Source: Paludibacteraceae bacterium
GTDB taxonomy: Bacteria > Bacteroidota > Bacteroidia > Bacteroidales > Paludibacteraceae
NCBI GenBank assembly: GCA_024399955.1
Contig: JAKSNH010000008.1
Coordinates: 1-64,000, forward strand
DNA: 64,000 bases
Direction of reading: 5' to 3'
Both the position numbers and the translations under genes were made by a program. The notes below the pieces were generated by a model. It did no database searches, had not been told where the DNA came from, and worked only from the letters and a program-made list of their open reading frames with translations. This document shows, piece after piece, positions 29,068 through 38,436 of the stretch. Numbering within the stretch: position 1 is the first letter of the stretch; each line of letters opens with the position of its first letter.

Positions 29068-31626
29068 CTATCCGCCGCATTTGCTGTAGCCACACTCGCG
29101 GCAGTGCATACAACCTTCTTCGAAGACAAGCGGTTGACCGCAGTTAGGGCAGACTTGTCCTTGAACAACGGTGCCATCCTGGATGTACTTCTTCAGGGCA
29201 CGTTCTACACCTACTTTCCAACTATTGATGCTTTCGGTATTCATCTGCAGTCCGCTAATCATCTTGATGACTTGGTCGATAGGCATACCATAGCGCAGCA
29301 CACCGGAGATGAGTTTAGCATAGTTCCAAAACTCCTTGTCAAACTTATAACTCAGTCCTTCCATTGTGGTTTTGAAGCCACGTGTATTGACGAATTGGAA
29401 GTCATAGCGGTGGCTGCCATCCTCCTGCGTAACGCGGATAATCTTACCTTTGGTGACACTCTTAGGAATCATCAGTCCTTCCTCGTCATCAGCCAGACCG
29501 GTGAAGATCTCGTATGGTCTGCCATTTTGAACACCTACAAAGGCAATCCATTTGTCTTTGTTGTTTTGGAAACGAACAACATCGCACTCCAATTCAACAG
29601 GACGCTCAGGAACTTTATTCTCAAAGCATACACAATTGCAGTCTTCTTTCTTTTCCTCTTTCTTCTTCTTATTATTGACGCTCTCTAATATATTGCCACG
29701 GCTGCCGTCGCGATAGACGGTGCAACCCTTACAACCGCAACGCCAAGCTTCTTCGTAGAGCTGTCCTACGAGTTCTTCAGACACGTCATGCGGCAGGTTG
29801 ATAGTGACGGAGATAGAGTGGTCAACCCACTTTTGAATAGCTCCTTGCATCTGCACTTTCTTGAGCCAGTCCACATCGTTGGCCGTAGCGTGGAAGTAAG
29901 GTGACTCTTGTACGAGGGCATCCACTTCCTCTTGCGAGTAGCGATGTGCAGGGTCATAAGTATGACCATTGGCATTCATCCATGTGATGAACTTATGGTG
30001 GAAGACGATGTATTCCTCAAAGCTATCACCCACTTCGTCCGTATAATCTACATGCACGTTCTTATCGTTGGGGTTCACCTTGCGGCGGCGACGATAAACA
30101 GGCTGGAAGACCGGTTCAATACCGGAGGTGGTTTGGGTCATGATAGAGGTTGTTCCCGTAGGAGCAATCGTGAGACATGCTATGTTACGGCGTCCGTATT
30201 GGCACATCTCGTTATACAGATCCTCATCTGCCTCCTTAAGCCTCAAGATATAAGGGTTATTGGCTTCGCGCTTAGCATCATATACCTCAAACGCACCGCG
30301 TTCCTTAGCCATATTGACGCTGCTGCGATAAGCAGCCAAAGCGAGGGTCTTATGCACGAGAACGGAGAAGTCAATAGCCTCCTGCGTGCCATAAGTAAGT
30401 CCCATAGCGGCTAACATATCGCCTTCGGCAGTAGTGCCGACACCGGTACGGCGACCTTGGATGGTCTTATGACGAATCTTCTCCCATAACTCGCGTTCGG
30501 TGCGTTTTATCGTATCGGACTCAGGGTCGGAAGCGATTTTCTCTAATATCTTGTCGATTTTCTCCATCTCCAGGTCGATGATATCATCCATGATGCGTTG
30601 AGCCACCATGACATGGCGACGGAAGAGGTCAAAGTCAAATTCAGCCTGGGGCGTGAAGGGATTCTTGACGTAGCTATAGAGGTTAATGGCCAATAGACGG
30701 CAACTGTCATACGGGCACAAAGGAATCTCTCCGCAAGGGTTCGTGCTGACGGTGCGATAACCGAGGTCAGCATAGCAGTCGGGCACGCTTTCACGAATGA
30801 TGGTATCCCAGAACAGCACACCGGGTTCCGCACTTTTCCATGCATTATGAATAATCTTCTTCCATAACGCGCGCGCGTCTATTTCCTTTTTGTATGAAGG
30901 CTCCTTGCTGAAGATAGGGTATTCCTGCTGATAAGGTACACCATTGATGGCGGCTTGCATGAAATCGTCATGCACTTTAACACTCACGTTTGCACCGGTT
31001 ACCTTGCCGCTCTCCATCTTAGCATCAATAAAAGCCTCAGAATCGGGGTGCTTGATACTAACGGACAGCATCAGGGCGCCACGACGACCATCTTGAGCTA
31101 CCTCGCGGGTGGAGTTGCTGTAACGCTCCATGAAGGGCACGAGACCGGTGGAGGTGAGGGCAGAGTTCTTAACGGGCGAACCCGATGGACGAATCTGACT
31201 CATATCATGACCTACACCGCCACGACGTTTCATTAACTGCACTTGCTCCTCATCTAATTGGATGATAGCACCATAACTGTCGGACTGACCATCCTGACCA
31301 ATCACGAAACAGTTACTCAAACTAGCCACCTGGAAATCATTACCGATACCGGTCATAGGACTGCCTTGTGGCACAATGTAACGGAAGTCACGCATGAGTT
31401 CAAATAACTCAGCTTCCGACATGGGGTTCTTGTACTTGGCCTCAATACGGGCAATCTCACTGGCAAGACGATGATGCATGTCGTCAGGAGTCAGTTCGAA
31501 TAGATTGCCAAAACTGTCCTTGAGAGCATACTTAGTTGACCATACGCGAGCGGCCAACTCATCCCCGTGGAAGTACTCAACGGAAGCTAATTCAGCTTCT
31601 TTCTGGGTATATGTTTTCTTTTCCAT
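29068..31626 (-). CDS. nrdJ: adenosylcobalamin-dependent ribonucleotide reductase, class II
   Basis: An 852-residue enzyme that makes deoxyribonucleotides using a cobalamin radical. Motifs: SLSNCFVIG near 107 (first redox Cys), RRGGVGHDMSQIRPSGSP, RRGALMLSVSIKHPD, NPCGEIPLCPYDSCRLLAIN near 300 (the Asn-Cys-Glu active-site cluster), APTGTTSIMTQTTSGIEPVF. The C-terminus has a four-Cys zinc-ribbon-like tail (CPNCGQPL ... CMHCRECGYSKCGG) that supplies the reducing thiols. An acidic and Lys-rich linker KKKKEEKKED near 655 precedes the C-terminal domain. It stands alone with its own promoter (31670-31701) and terminator. It depends on cobalamin, which is normal for gut Bacteroidales. Confidence 0.95.
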   Translation of the reverse strand: MEKKTYTQKEAELASVEYFHGDELAARVWSTKYALKDSFGNLFELTPDDMHHRLASEIARIEAKYKNPMSEAELFELMRDFRYIVPQGSPMTGIGNDFQVASLSNCFVIGQDGQSDSYGAIIQLDEEQVQLMKRRGGVGHDMSQIRPSGSPVKNSALTSTGLVPFMERYSNSTREVAQDGRRGALMLSVSIKHPDSEAFIDAKMESGKVTGANVSVKVHDDFMQAAINGVPYQQEYPIFSKEPSYKKEIDARALWKKIIHNAWKSAEPGVLFWDTIIRESVPDCYADLGYRTVSTNPCGEIPLCPYDSCRLLAINLYSYVKNPFTPQAEFDFDLFRRHVMVAQRIMDDIIDLEMEKIDKILEKIASDPESDTIKRTERELWEKIRHKTIQGRRTGVGTTAEGDMLAAMGLTYGTQEAIDFSVLVHKTLALAAYRSSVNMAKERGAFEVYDAKREANNPYILRLKEADEDLYNEMCQYGRRNIACLTIAPTGTTSIMTQTTSGIEPVFQPVYRRRRKVNPNDKNVHVDYTDEVGDSFEEYIVFHHKFITWMNANGHTYDPAHRYSQEEVDALVQESPYFHATANDVDWLKKVQMQGAIQKWVDHSISVTINLPHDVSEELVGQLYEEAWRCGCKGCTVYRDGSRGNILESVNNKKKKEEKKEDCNCVCFENKVPERPVELECDVVRFQNNKDKWIAFVGVQNGRPYEIFTGLADDEEGLMIPKSVTKGKIIRVTQEDGSHRYDFQFVNTRGFKTTMEGLSYKFDKEFWNYAKLISGVLRYGMPIDQVIKMISGLQMNTESINSWKVGVERALKKYIQDGTVVQGQVCPNCGQPLVFEEGCMHCRECGYSKCGG

Positions 31627-31669
31627 AGTATAATATAGTGATTTTTTCTTATATTGCCGAAAAACGATG

Positions 31670-31701
31670 CAAAATTACAACAAAAAAATGACATACGCAA
31701 A
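31670..31701 (-). promoter_or_regulatory. promoter of nrdJ
   Basis: Minus strand TTTG (complement of 31698-31701), exactly 20 bases, TAATTTTG (complement of 31670-31677). The leader is about 38 bases; no cobalamin riboswitch fits in it. Confidence 0.8.
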
Positions 31702-31751
31702 CAAAAATAATAGTTTTTTTTATTTCTAAATTAACAAAGTTGCCCAAAATA

Positions 31752-31788
31752 AAAGTGCAAGTTGCTGATTATTAGCGACTTGCACTTT
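31752..31788 (-). terminator. terminator after the acyl-ACP thioesterase gene
   Basis: AAAGTGCAAGTTGC pairs with GCGACTTGCACTTT (14 bp, one wobble) around a 9-base loop; on the minus strand it is followed by TATTTTGG. It ends the S9 peptidase-thioesterase operon. Confidence 0.75.
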
Positions 31789-31827
31789 GGTGGAAGGGGT
31801 AAAAGTTGTCCAAAAATAAATTTTTTG

Positions 31828-32574
31828 TCAAAAATCTAATTCGTTATTTGTATCAATTCTACATGTGCATAGTGTGTGCCCAATTTCGTCAACTTGTTGA
31901 TATTGAACACTTTGCGAAGATATTAAAAATATTGTCCGAATATGCTCTTCGAATTTGACTTCCTTTAAGTAATTGATTGTTAACGAGATGCAATTGTTTT
32001 GAACATTTACAGGGTAAGCGTCCATCATACGTTCGAGGTATTTGCATGAATTGCAATGTCGGTTATAGTCGCAATCGGAGTATTGGATGGTGTGAGGCAC
32101 GATGCCGGTGGGGGTTAGGATAGGGGTGAGGCGTGGCGCCTTAGGCATATTGATGGTTTCGCCATCCACGGTATTGGCGAACATAGGCATATCAAAAGCG
32201 TTTACTATCTCGCGTTTATCTAAATCCAGCACCGCCCATACGCTGGTAGCACGACCGATTAGGCGTTCGTTATGAGAGGTGGGGTCGATTAAGTAAATAC
32301 GGTAATTACGCGTGGATAGCATGTGTGCGTTCTGTTCTACCCATGTTTCAACACGAATATGTTCATTATGCGTAGGGATGTACTTCATCTGTAAATGGAG
32401 TCGCACAATGACCCATGTGTAGTTGTATGGCAGCAGGTGCTGAATGCCGTATCCATGTTCGTCCGAATCCCGTCCCGCCACCGTCAATAGGATATTTTCT
32501 AAGGTATATAACCTTAGACGACGGTACATATCAATCTCTTGAGGCATGACCTCATATACATAACTGCTTTTCAT
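31828..32574 (-). CDS. acyl-[acyl-carrier-protein] thioesterase
   Basis: A 248-residue double hot-dog thioesterase of the Acyl-ACP_TE family. The N-terminal hot dog has MPQEIDMYRRLRLYTLENIL and YTWVIVRLHLQMKYIPTHNEHIRVETWV; the second has HTIQYSDCDYNRHCNSCKYLERMMDA near 165, where the Asp, Asn and His correspond to the catalytic network. It releases fatty acids from ACP in the cytoplasm. It lies 1 base downstream of the S9 peptidase gene. Confidence 0.85.
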   Translation of the reverse strand: MKSSYVYEVMPQEIDMYRRLRLYTLENILLTVAGRDSDEHGYGIQHLLPYNYTWVIVRLHLQMKYIPTHNEHIRVETWVEQNAHMLSTRNYRIYLIDPTSHNERLIGRATSVWAVLDLDKREIVNAFDMPMFANTVDGETINMPKAPRLTPILTPTGIVPHTIQYSDCDYNRHCNSCKYLERMMDAYPVNVQNNCISLTINYLKEVKFEEHIRTIFLISSQSVQYQQVDEIGHTLCTCRIDTNNELDF

Positions 32575-32575
32575 A

Positions 32576-34648
32576 TTACTTGAGGTATTTGTCTAACCAT
32601 TCATAGAAAGTGCGTTGCCAAAGGATGCCGTTTTGTGGTTTGAGTACCCAATGGTTCTCGTCAGGGAAGATGAGCAATTCGGCATCTATGCCACGCAGTT
32701 TAGCGGCATCGTAAGCGGCCATAGCCTGGTTTGCCAGGATGCGGTAGTCTTTCTCGCCATGGATGCATAGGATGGGAGTGTCCCATTTATCAACGAATAG
32801 GTGAGGTGAGTTAGCATAGGAACGTTGAGCAATCGCATTGGTCTTGTCCCAATAGGCTCCGCCTAAGTCCCAGTTGACGAACCACATCTCTTCGGTTTCG
32901 AGGTATTGCATCTCTAAGTTGAATATGCCATCATGTGCGATGAAAGCCTTGAATCGTTTGTTGTGATGCCCGGCTAACCAGTAGACGGAGTATCCACCAA
33001 AGCTGGCTCCGACGCATCCTAAGCGGTCAGAATCGACATAGGGCAGGTTGGCGCAGGCTTCGTCGATGGCGGTGAAGTAATCCTTCATACATTGTCCTCC
33101 ATAGTCCCCACTAATCTGTTCGCACCACGCATTACCAAAGCCGGGCAGTCCGTGACGATTAGGAGCGACTACAACATATCCGTTGGCTGCCATCATCATG
33201 AAATTCCAGCGATAGGACCAGAACTGGCTGACAGGCGATTGCGGTCCTCCTTCACAATAAAGTAGTGTGGGGTATTTCTTAGAGGCGTCAAAGTGTGGGG
33301 GCAGGATAATCCAAGTGAGCATATTTTCGCCGGTAGTGGTTTTTTGCCAACGCGGAATAACCGAGCCCATGGTCACTTGGTCGTAGATATTCTTATTCTC
33401 AAAGGTGAGTTGGGTGTCATCCACGAATAACTCGTTAGCCTCGCACATGGAGTGGCGCAAGTAGTACAAGTGCTCATCGATGTAGTCAATGGGTTGGTAG
33501 TCGTATTGTCCGCCTTTGAGTTGTTGAATGGCTTGATTCAAAGTAGATACGGCATATATGCCTACTTCTCCGTGCCAGCATGCGGAGAAAATGATAGACG
33601 AATCATTTGCCCAAAGGAACTGGTCTATATTGGTTTCTAAGTTGCGACTAACAAAGGTGGTTTGACGAGTGGTTAGGTCCATGACCATCAGTCGATTCTG
33701 GTCGCTTTCGTATCCGTCTCGTTCCATACTGAGCCATGCAATGCGGCTGCCATCCGGCGAGAACTGCGGATTGGTGTCATAACCCATCATACCTTCGGTT
33801 ATGTTAGTGTGCGTGCGTGTGCCAACGTTATAGAGATAGATATCAGAATTGGTGCTGAGTGCATATTCCTTACCGGACTTCTTGCGGCAGGTATAAGCCA
33901 AAGTTTCGTTATCGTTATTCCAAGCGAGTTGTTCGATTCCGCCCCAAGGTTTCATAGGACTCTCGTAGGGCGTTCCTTCGAGGATATTAACGGCATTGCT
34001 GATTTGTGCGGAACGGATATCCATTTCGTTCTTATAGTCAATATCTAATTGGCACACAAAGGGTTGTGGTGCTGTTTCGGTCCATTCATCCCAGTGCTTA
34101 TACATGAGGTCTGTAACTACGCGTCCGGACGCTTTGTCCAGGTCGGGGTACTTGTCTTGGGTAGAGGGCACGGTCTTAACCTGACTGATGAGTACAACAC
34201 GGTCGCGACGAGGGGAGAGCAGAAAGCCTTCGATGTCTTGGTCGTATCCGGTTACAGGTATGTCCTTCTTATGCTGACGCAGCATGAGGTGTCCGTTCTT
34301 GATGTAAGCCAGTACACCGCTACCTCCGAACCATGCCGGGTCAGAACCGACAAACTCATCGATTAGTTGGAACTGTCCGTCGGATTCCCAGCCGATACGA
34401 ATCCATGACGTAGAACGGTTCTCGGAGACGCTGTAATAACTGACGGAATAGGCAATCCAACCGGTCTCGATATCCACTGCTGCCGAATTGATGCGCCCCA
34501 TAGCCCAAAGGGCTTCGGCACTAAAACGGCCATCGGGAAGGACGATTTGCGGCTTGGTAATAGGAGAAGGTTGGTCGGTAGATGATGGTTTACAACTCAT
34601 AACAAAAAGGGCTATAGCAGCCAGACAAAAAAGTTTACTATTGTTCAT
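32576..34648 (-). CDS. S9 family prolyl oligopeptidase-like lipoprotein
   Basis: A 690-residue protein with a lipoprotein signal (LFCLAAIALFVMSC). Residues 40-430 form a beta-propeller with WD40-like segments (DTNPQFSPDGSRIAWLSMERD). The C-terminal alpha/beta hydrolase has the nucleophile in GASFGGYSVYW near 543 and the catalytic His in FPDENHW near 665, with HGEKDYRI nearby. It should cleave short peptides, perhaps as a dipeptidyl or acylaminoacyl peptidase, from a membrane anchor in the periplasm. Such enzymes support growth on peptides in Bacteroidales. It shares a divergent promoter region with the fumarase operon. Confidence 0.88.
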   Translation of the reverse strand: MNNSKLFCLAAIALFVMSCKPSSTDQPSPITKPQIVLPDGRFSAEALWAMGRINSAAVDIETGWIAYSVSYYSVSENRSTSWIRIGWESDGQFQLIDEFVGSDPAWFGGSGVLAYIKNGHLMLRQHKKDIPVTGYDQDIEGFLLSPRRDRVVLISQVKTVPSTQDKYPDLDKASGRVVTDLMYKHWDEWTETAPQPFVCQLDIDYKNEMDIRSAQISNAVNILEGTPYESPMKPWGGIEQLAWNNDNETLAYTCRKKSGKEYALSTNSDIYLYNVGTRTHTNITEGMMGYDTNPQFSPDGSRIAWLSMERDGYESDQNRLMVMDLTTRQTTFVSRNLETNIDQFLWANDSSIIFSACWHGEVGIYAVSTLNQAIQQLKGGQYDYQPIDYIDEHLYYLRHSMCEANELFVDDTQLTFENKNIYDQVTMGSVIPRWQKTTTGENMLTWIILPPHFDASKKYPTLLYCEGGPQSPVSQFWSYRWNFMMMAANGYVVVAPNRHGLPGFGNAWCEQISGDYGGQCMKDYFTAIDEACANLPYVDSDRLGCVGASFGGYSVYWLAGHHNKRFKAFIAHDGIFNLEMQYLETEEMWFVNWDLGGAYWDKTNAIAQRSYANSPHLFVDKWDTPILCIHGEKDYRILANQAMAAYDAAKLRGIDAELLIFPDENHWVLKPQNGILWQRTFYEWLDKYLK

Positions 34649-34670
34649 AATTATATTTCATTTGCGGCTG

Positions 34671-34702
34671 CAAAGGTAGCAAAAATAAATGAAATACACA
34701 AA
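34671..34702 (-). promoter_or_regulatory. promoter of the S9 peptidase operon
   Basis: Minus strand TTTG (complement of 34699-34702), exactly 20 bases, TACCTTTG (complement of 34671-34678). It is back to back with the fumarase promoter. Confidence 0.8.
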
Positions 34703-34727
34703 TAAAAATAAAATTGTTTGACAAAAA

Positions 34728-34759
34728 TTTGCATATATGCAATATTTTTTATATCTTTG
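34728..34759 (+). promoter_or_regulatory. promoter of the fumarase-argD operon
   Basis: TTTG 34728-34731, exactly 20 bases, TATCTTTG 34752-34759. The -33 element opens the perfect palindrome TTGCATATATGCAA (34729-34742). Confidence 0.8.
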
Positions 34760-34795
34760 CACGGCGTTTCAAGAAGTCTTTAATAAATTAAATAT

Positions 34796-36436
34796 ATGGA
34801 ATACAAGTATGAACCGATGTTTCAACTCGGTAAAGATGAAACAGAGTATTATCTGCTGACCAAGGATTACGTATCGGTTAGCGAGTTTGAGGGTAAGCCT
34901 ATTTTGAAAGTGGCTAAGGAAGGTTTGACTGCGATGGCGCAACAGGCTTTTCATGATGTTAGTTTTATGCTTCGTCGTGCTCATAACGAGCAGGTGGCTA
35001 AGATATTGCGTGATCCGGAGGCGAGTGCGAATGATAAGTACGTGGCTTTGACTTTCCTGCGTAATGCCGAAGTGGCTGCTAAAGGTCAGTTGCCCTTGTG
35101 CCAAGATACAGGTACGGCTATTATCCATGGCGAGAAAGGTCAGCAAGTATGGACAGGGGCGGATGATGAAGAGGCTTTGGCGAAGGGTGTGTATAATACG
35201 TACACACAATGCAACCTGCGTTACAGTCAGAATGCTCCGCTTAGCATGTATGAGGAGGTGAATACGAAGTGTAATCTGCCGGCTCAGATTGATTTGGAGG
35301 CTACGGAAGGTATGGAATATCGCTTTTTATGTGTGACGAAGGGCGGAGGTAGTGCCAATAAGACCTATCTATATCAAGAGACGAAGGCGCGTATTCAGAA
35401 TCCGGGCACGTTGATTCCGTTCTTGGTAGAGAAGATGAAGTCATTAGGAACGGCTGCCTGTCCTCCGTATCACATTGCTATTGTGATAGGTGGCACAAGT
35501 GCCGAGAAGAACCTGCTGACGGTTAAGTTAGCCTCAACGCATTATTACGATAGTCTGCCTACGACAGGTAATGCCAGTGGTCGTGCTTTCCGCGATGTTG
35601 AGTTAGAGCAGCAGTTGTTGCAAGAGGCCTACAAGATAGGTTTGGGTGCTCAGTTTGGCGGTAAATATATGGCTCATGATGTACGTGTGGTGCGTTTACC
35701 TCGTCACGGCGCCAGTTGCCCGATTGGTTTGGGCGTTAGTTGTTCGGCGGACCGCAATATCAAGTGCAAAATCAATAAAGACGGAATATGGATTGAGAAG
35801 ATGGATGCTAATCCGGGCGAGTTGATTCCTGCTGAATTGCGTCAATCGGGAGAAGGTGAGGCTGTTCGTATCGACCTGAACCGCCCTATGAGTGATGTTT
35901 GCAAGGAACTGTCTAAGTATAGTATCGGTACGCGTTTGAGTTTGAATGGCACGATTATCGTGGCTCGTGATATTGCACATGCTAAGATTAAAGCACGTTT
36001 GGATGCAGGAGAGGGTATGCCGGACTATATGAAGAACCATCCGGTTTACTATGCCGGTCCTGCTAAGACTCCTGCTGGCATGCCTTGCGGTTCGTTAGGT
36101 CCAACAACCGCCGGACGTATGGATCCGTATGTAGATGAGTTCCAAGAGCATGGTGGCGCGATGATTATGTTGGCTAAGGGTAACCGATCAATTGATGTGA
36201 CCAATGCTTGCCATAAGCACGGTGGATTCTACTTAGGATCTATAGGTGGTCCGGCCGCTATTTTGGCGCAAGAGAATATCAAGAGTATTGAGTGTGTAGA
36301 ATATCCTGAGTTAGGCATGGAAGCCGTATGGAAGATTCAAGTGGAGGATTTCCCCGCCTTCATACTGGTGGATGATAAAGGAAATGATTTCTTTACGCAA
36401 CTCAAGCCTTGTGAACATTGTACAATCATTAAATAA
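34796..36436 (+). CDS. fumarate hydratase, class I (Fe-S)
   Basis: A 546-residue single-chain class I fumarase, alpha and beta tartrate-dehydratase domains fused. [18 protein letters not shown] near 100 carries the first cluster Cys, TKCNLP and [12 protein letters not shown] supply further Cys, and [11 protein letters not shown] and [28 protein letters not shown] mark the beta part. It interconverts fumarate and malate in the cytoplasm, part of the fumarate-respiring branch of Bacteroidales metabolism. It is the first gene of an eight-gene operon in which the next start lies 4 bases after its stop. Confidence 0.95.
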   Translation: MEYKYEPMFQLGKDETEYYLLTKDYVSVSEFEGKPILKVAKEGLTAMAQQAFHDVSFMLRRAHNEQVAKILRDPEASANDKYVALTFLRNAEVAAKGQLPLCQDTGTAIIHGEKGQQVWTGADDEEALAKGVYNTYTQCNLRYSQNAPLSMYEEVNTKCNLPAQIDLEATEGMEYRFLCVTKGGGSANKTYLYQETKARIQNPGTLIPFLVEKMKSLGTAACPPYHIAIVIGGTSAEKNLLTVKLASTHYYDSLPTTGNASGRAFRDVELEQQLLQEAYKIGLGAQFGGKYMAHDVRVVRLPRHGASCPIGLGVSCSADRNIKCKINKDGIWIEKMDANPGELIPAELRQSGEGEAVRIDLNRPMSDVCKELSKYSIGTRLSLNGTIIVARDIAHAKIKARLDAGEGMPDYMKNHPVYYAGPAKTPAGMPCGSLGPTTAGRMDPYVDEFQEHGGAMIMLAKGNRSIDVTNACHKHGGFYLGSIGGPAAILAQENIKSIECVEYPELGMEAVWKIQVEDFPAFILVDDKGNDFFTQLKPCEHCTIIK

Positions 36437-36440
36437 TTGA

Positions 36441-37265
36441 ATGAAACAGACTTTTTGGCAACGAATACGTATTAGGCGTCGTATCGTTATCCTCGATGAG
36501 CATACGCTGCGCGAACTGCATAGTTTTCGTTTATCGGTATTGGGCATAACGACGGTGCTGGTGACGATGTTCATCGTCACGATTGTGGTGCTATCGCTAT
36601 TGATTACTCATACCGATTTACGTACATTACTGCCGGGGTATGACGAGAACATGCGTCAAACTTTATTGGACGAGTCAATGCGTGTTGATTCGCTCCATAA
36701 CGTGGTGGTGATGCAACGTAAGTACTTAGATGTGATTCGTGATATAACGGCGGGTGAAATCAAGTCGGATACAGTACAATCCTTAGACTCGATGCAACTA
36801 ATCTTCCAAGAGGAGTTGATGGCGGCTAAGCGGGAAGCAACGGAGGACTTTGTGGCTCAGTACGAGAGCAAGGAGAAAGATAATCTGGCCTTGTTTGATA
36901 TACAAAGTACGACACCTATATTGACCATCTTCGTGCCCGCTCGCGGCGTGATTGCACAACATTATGATCCTCGTCAAGGCATGAATGGTGTGACCATACA
37001 AACTCATGATAAGGAAAATATATGCGCATGCTTAGCCGGTAATATCATTATGGTGAATAAAGAGTGGAACGATGTTTATACCGTTGTTATTCAACATGCT
37101 AATTACACCAGTATTTATCGCAATCTCAATGTTGTGACTCGTTCGGTAGGCGATCAGGTCAAAGCCGGAGCGACGGTAGGAATAGTGAATAAAGACGGTT
37201 CATTGCAGTTTGAGTTATGGAAAGAAGGGGTTAGTATCAATCCCGAAGAAGTGATTGCATTTTAA
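36441..37265 (+). CDS. M23/LytM-domain membrane protein, zinc ligands lost
   Basis: 274 residues. A cytoplasmic basic N-terminus is followed by one transmembrane helix (LSVLGITTVLVTMFIVTIVV, residues 31-50), a coiled-coil-like region to about 150, and a LytM fold (FVPARGVIAQHYD ... SVGDQVKAGATVGIVNKDGSLQFELW). The active-site residues of M23 peptidases are missing: the HxxxD motif is MNGVTI, the Tyr-x-His-Leu segment is YRNL and the HLHFE motif is SLQFE. It is therefore unlikely to cut peptidoglycan and probably acts like the EnvC-type degenerate LytM regulators that activate amidases. It overlaps the dxr start by one base. Confidence 0.8.
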   Translation: MKQTFWQRIRIRRRIVILDEHTLRELHSFRLSVLGITTVLVTMFIVTIVVLSLLITHTDLRTLLPGYDENMRQTLLDESMRVDSLHNVVVMQRKYLDVIRDITAGEIKSDTVQSLDSMQLIFQEELMAAKREATEDFVAQYESKEKDNLALFDIQSTTPILTIFVPARGVIAQHYDPRQGMNGVTIQTHDKENICACLAGNIIMVNKEWNDVYTVVIQHANYTSIYRNLNVVTRSVGDQVKAGATVGIVNKDGSLQFELWKEGVSINPEEVIAF

Positions 37266-38410
37266 TGAGTAAGAAACAAATAGCGATATTAGGCAGTACA
37301 GGTTCGATAGGAACACAAACGCTGGATGTGGTGCGCCATAACCCGGACCGTTTTGAGGTGTATGCCCTGGTGGCTAATCGTAGTATAGATCAACTGATTG
37401 CTCAAGCCAACGAGTTTCACCCGGAGGTGGTATGTATAGGCGATGAGACGTTATATACGCCGCTCAAGGAAGCTTTGTCCAACATGCCCTGTAAGGTGTG
37501 GGCCGGAGCCCAAGCCATCGCCGAGATGGTGACGATGCCGTCGATAGATGTGGTGGTGGCGGCGATGGTAGGCTATGCGGGGCTGCGTCCGACGATGGAA
37601 GCTATTCGTGCGGGCAAAGCGATTGCGTTAGCCAATAAAGAGACAATGGTGGTTGCCGGCGAGATTATATGCGATTTGGCTCGCACGTACCATTCGCCGA
37701 TTCTGCCTGTAGATAGTGAGCACTCGGCCATCTTCCAGAGTTTAGTAGGGGAGGATAGCCGTCAAATTGAGAAGATATTGCTGACAGCCAGTGGTGGTCC
37801 TTTCCGCACGTTCACCAAAGAGCAGATGCAACAAGTGACGGCAGCACAAGCCCTAAAACATCCCAATTGGGACATGGGTGCGAAGATCACGATTGATTCG
37901 GCTAGTATGATGAATAAAGGGTTTGAGGTGATTGAGGCCAAATGGCTGTTTGGAGTGGATTATAGCCAAATAGAGGTGCTGGTGCATCCGCAGAGTATAG
38001 TGCATTCGGCCGTTCAGTTTACGGACGGAGCCATCAAGGCGCAATTAGGTGCACCGGATATGCGACTGCCCATCCAGTATGCCTTGACCTTCCCAGAACG
38101 TGTGGCGAGTGATTTCCCGAGGGCTAATCTGCTGGATTTAGGAGGCTTGACCTTCGAAAAACCGGATCAGGACCGTTTCCCGAATCTAAGATTAGCTTAC
38201 GAGGCTATAGCACGAGGTGGCAATATGCCGTGTGTGCTGAATGCAGCCAACGAAGTAGTTAATTTAGCGTTCAGACAAGGGACCTGTGGCTTCCTGGAGA
38301 TGTCCGAGAGAATAGCTGAAACGATGGATAAGGTGACGTACATCGCTAAGCCGACGTACGACGATTATGTAGCAACAGACCGCGAAGCGAGGAGGATTGC
38401 AGAGCGATGA
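37265..38410 (+). CDS. dxr: 1-deoxy-D-xylulose-5-phosphate reductoisomerase
   Basis: A 381-residue protein of normal length. It has the NADPH-binding ILGSTGSIGTQTLDVV at residue 7, LANKETMVVAG near 120, PVDSEHSAIFQ near 145 (metal-binding Asp and Glu) and SGGPFR with KITIDSASMMNKG near 210. It makes 2-C-methylerythritol 4-phosphate, the first committed step of the non-mevalonate isoprenoid pathway. As in many bacteria it is followed by rseP. Confidence 0.97.
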   Translation: MSKKQIAILGSTGSIGTQTLDVVRHNPDRFEVYALVANRSIDQLIAQANEFHPEVVCIGDETLYTPLKEALSNMPCKVWAGAQAIAEMVTMPSIDVVVAAMVGYAGLRPTMEAIRAGKAIALANKETMVVAGEIICDLARTYHSPILPVDSEHSAIFQSLVGEDSRQIEKILLTASGGPFRTFTKEQMQQVTAAQALKHPNWDMGAKITIDSASMMNKGFEVIEAKWLFGVDYSQIEVLVHPQSIVHSAVQFTDGAIKAQLGAPDMRLPIQYALTFPERVASDFPRANLLDLGGLTFEKPDQDRFPNLRLAYEAIARGGNMPCVLNAANEVVNLAFRQGTCGFLEMSERIAETMDKVTYIAKPTYDDYVATDREARRIAER

Positions 38411-38436
38411 GAGATTAAAGATGAGAGGTTAGAGAT

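Noticed and set aside
31627..31827. A cobalamin riboswitch before nrdJ
   Set aside because: The leader is only about 40 bases and has none of the conserved boxes.
38407..38436. Short direct repeat between dxr and rseP as a mobile or regulatory element
   Set aside because: Only two imperfect copies of about 14 bases; slippage is enough to explain it.
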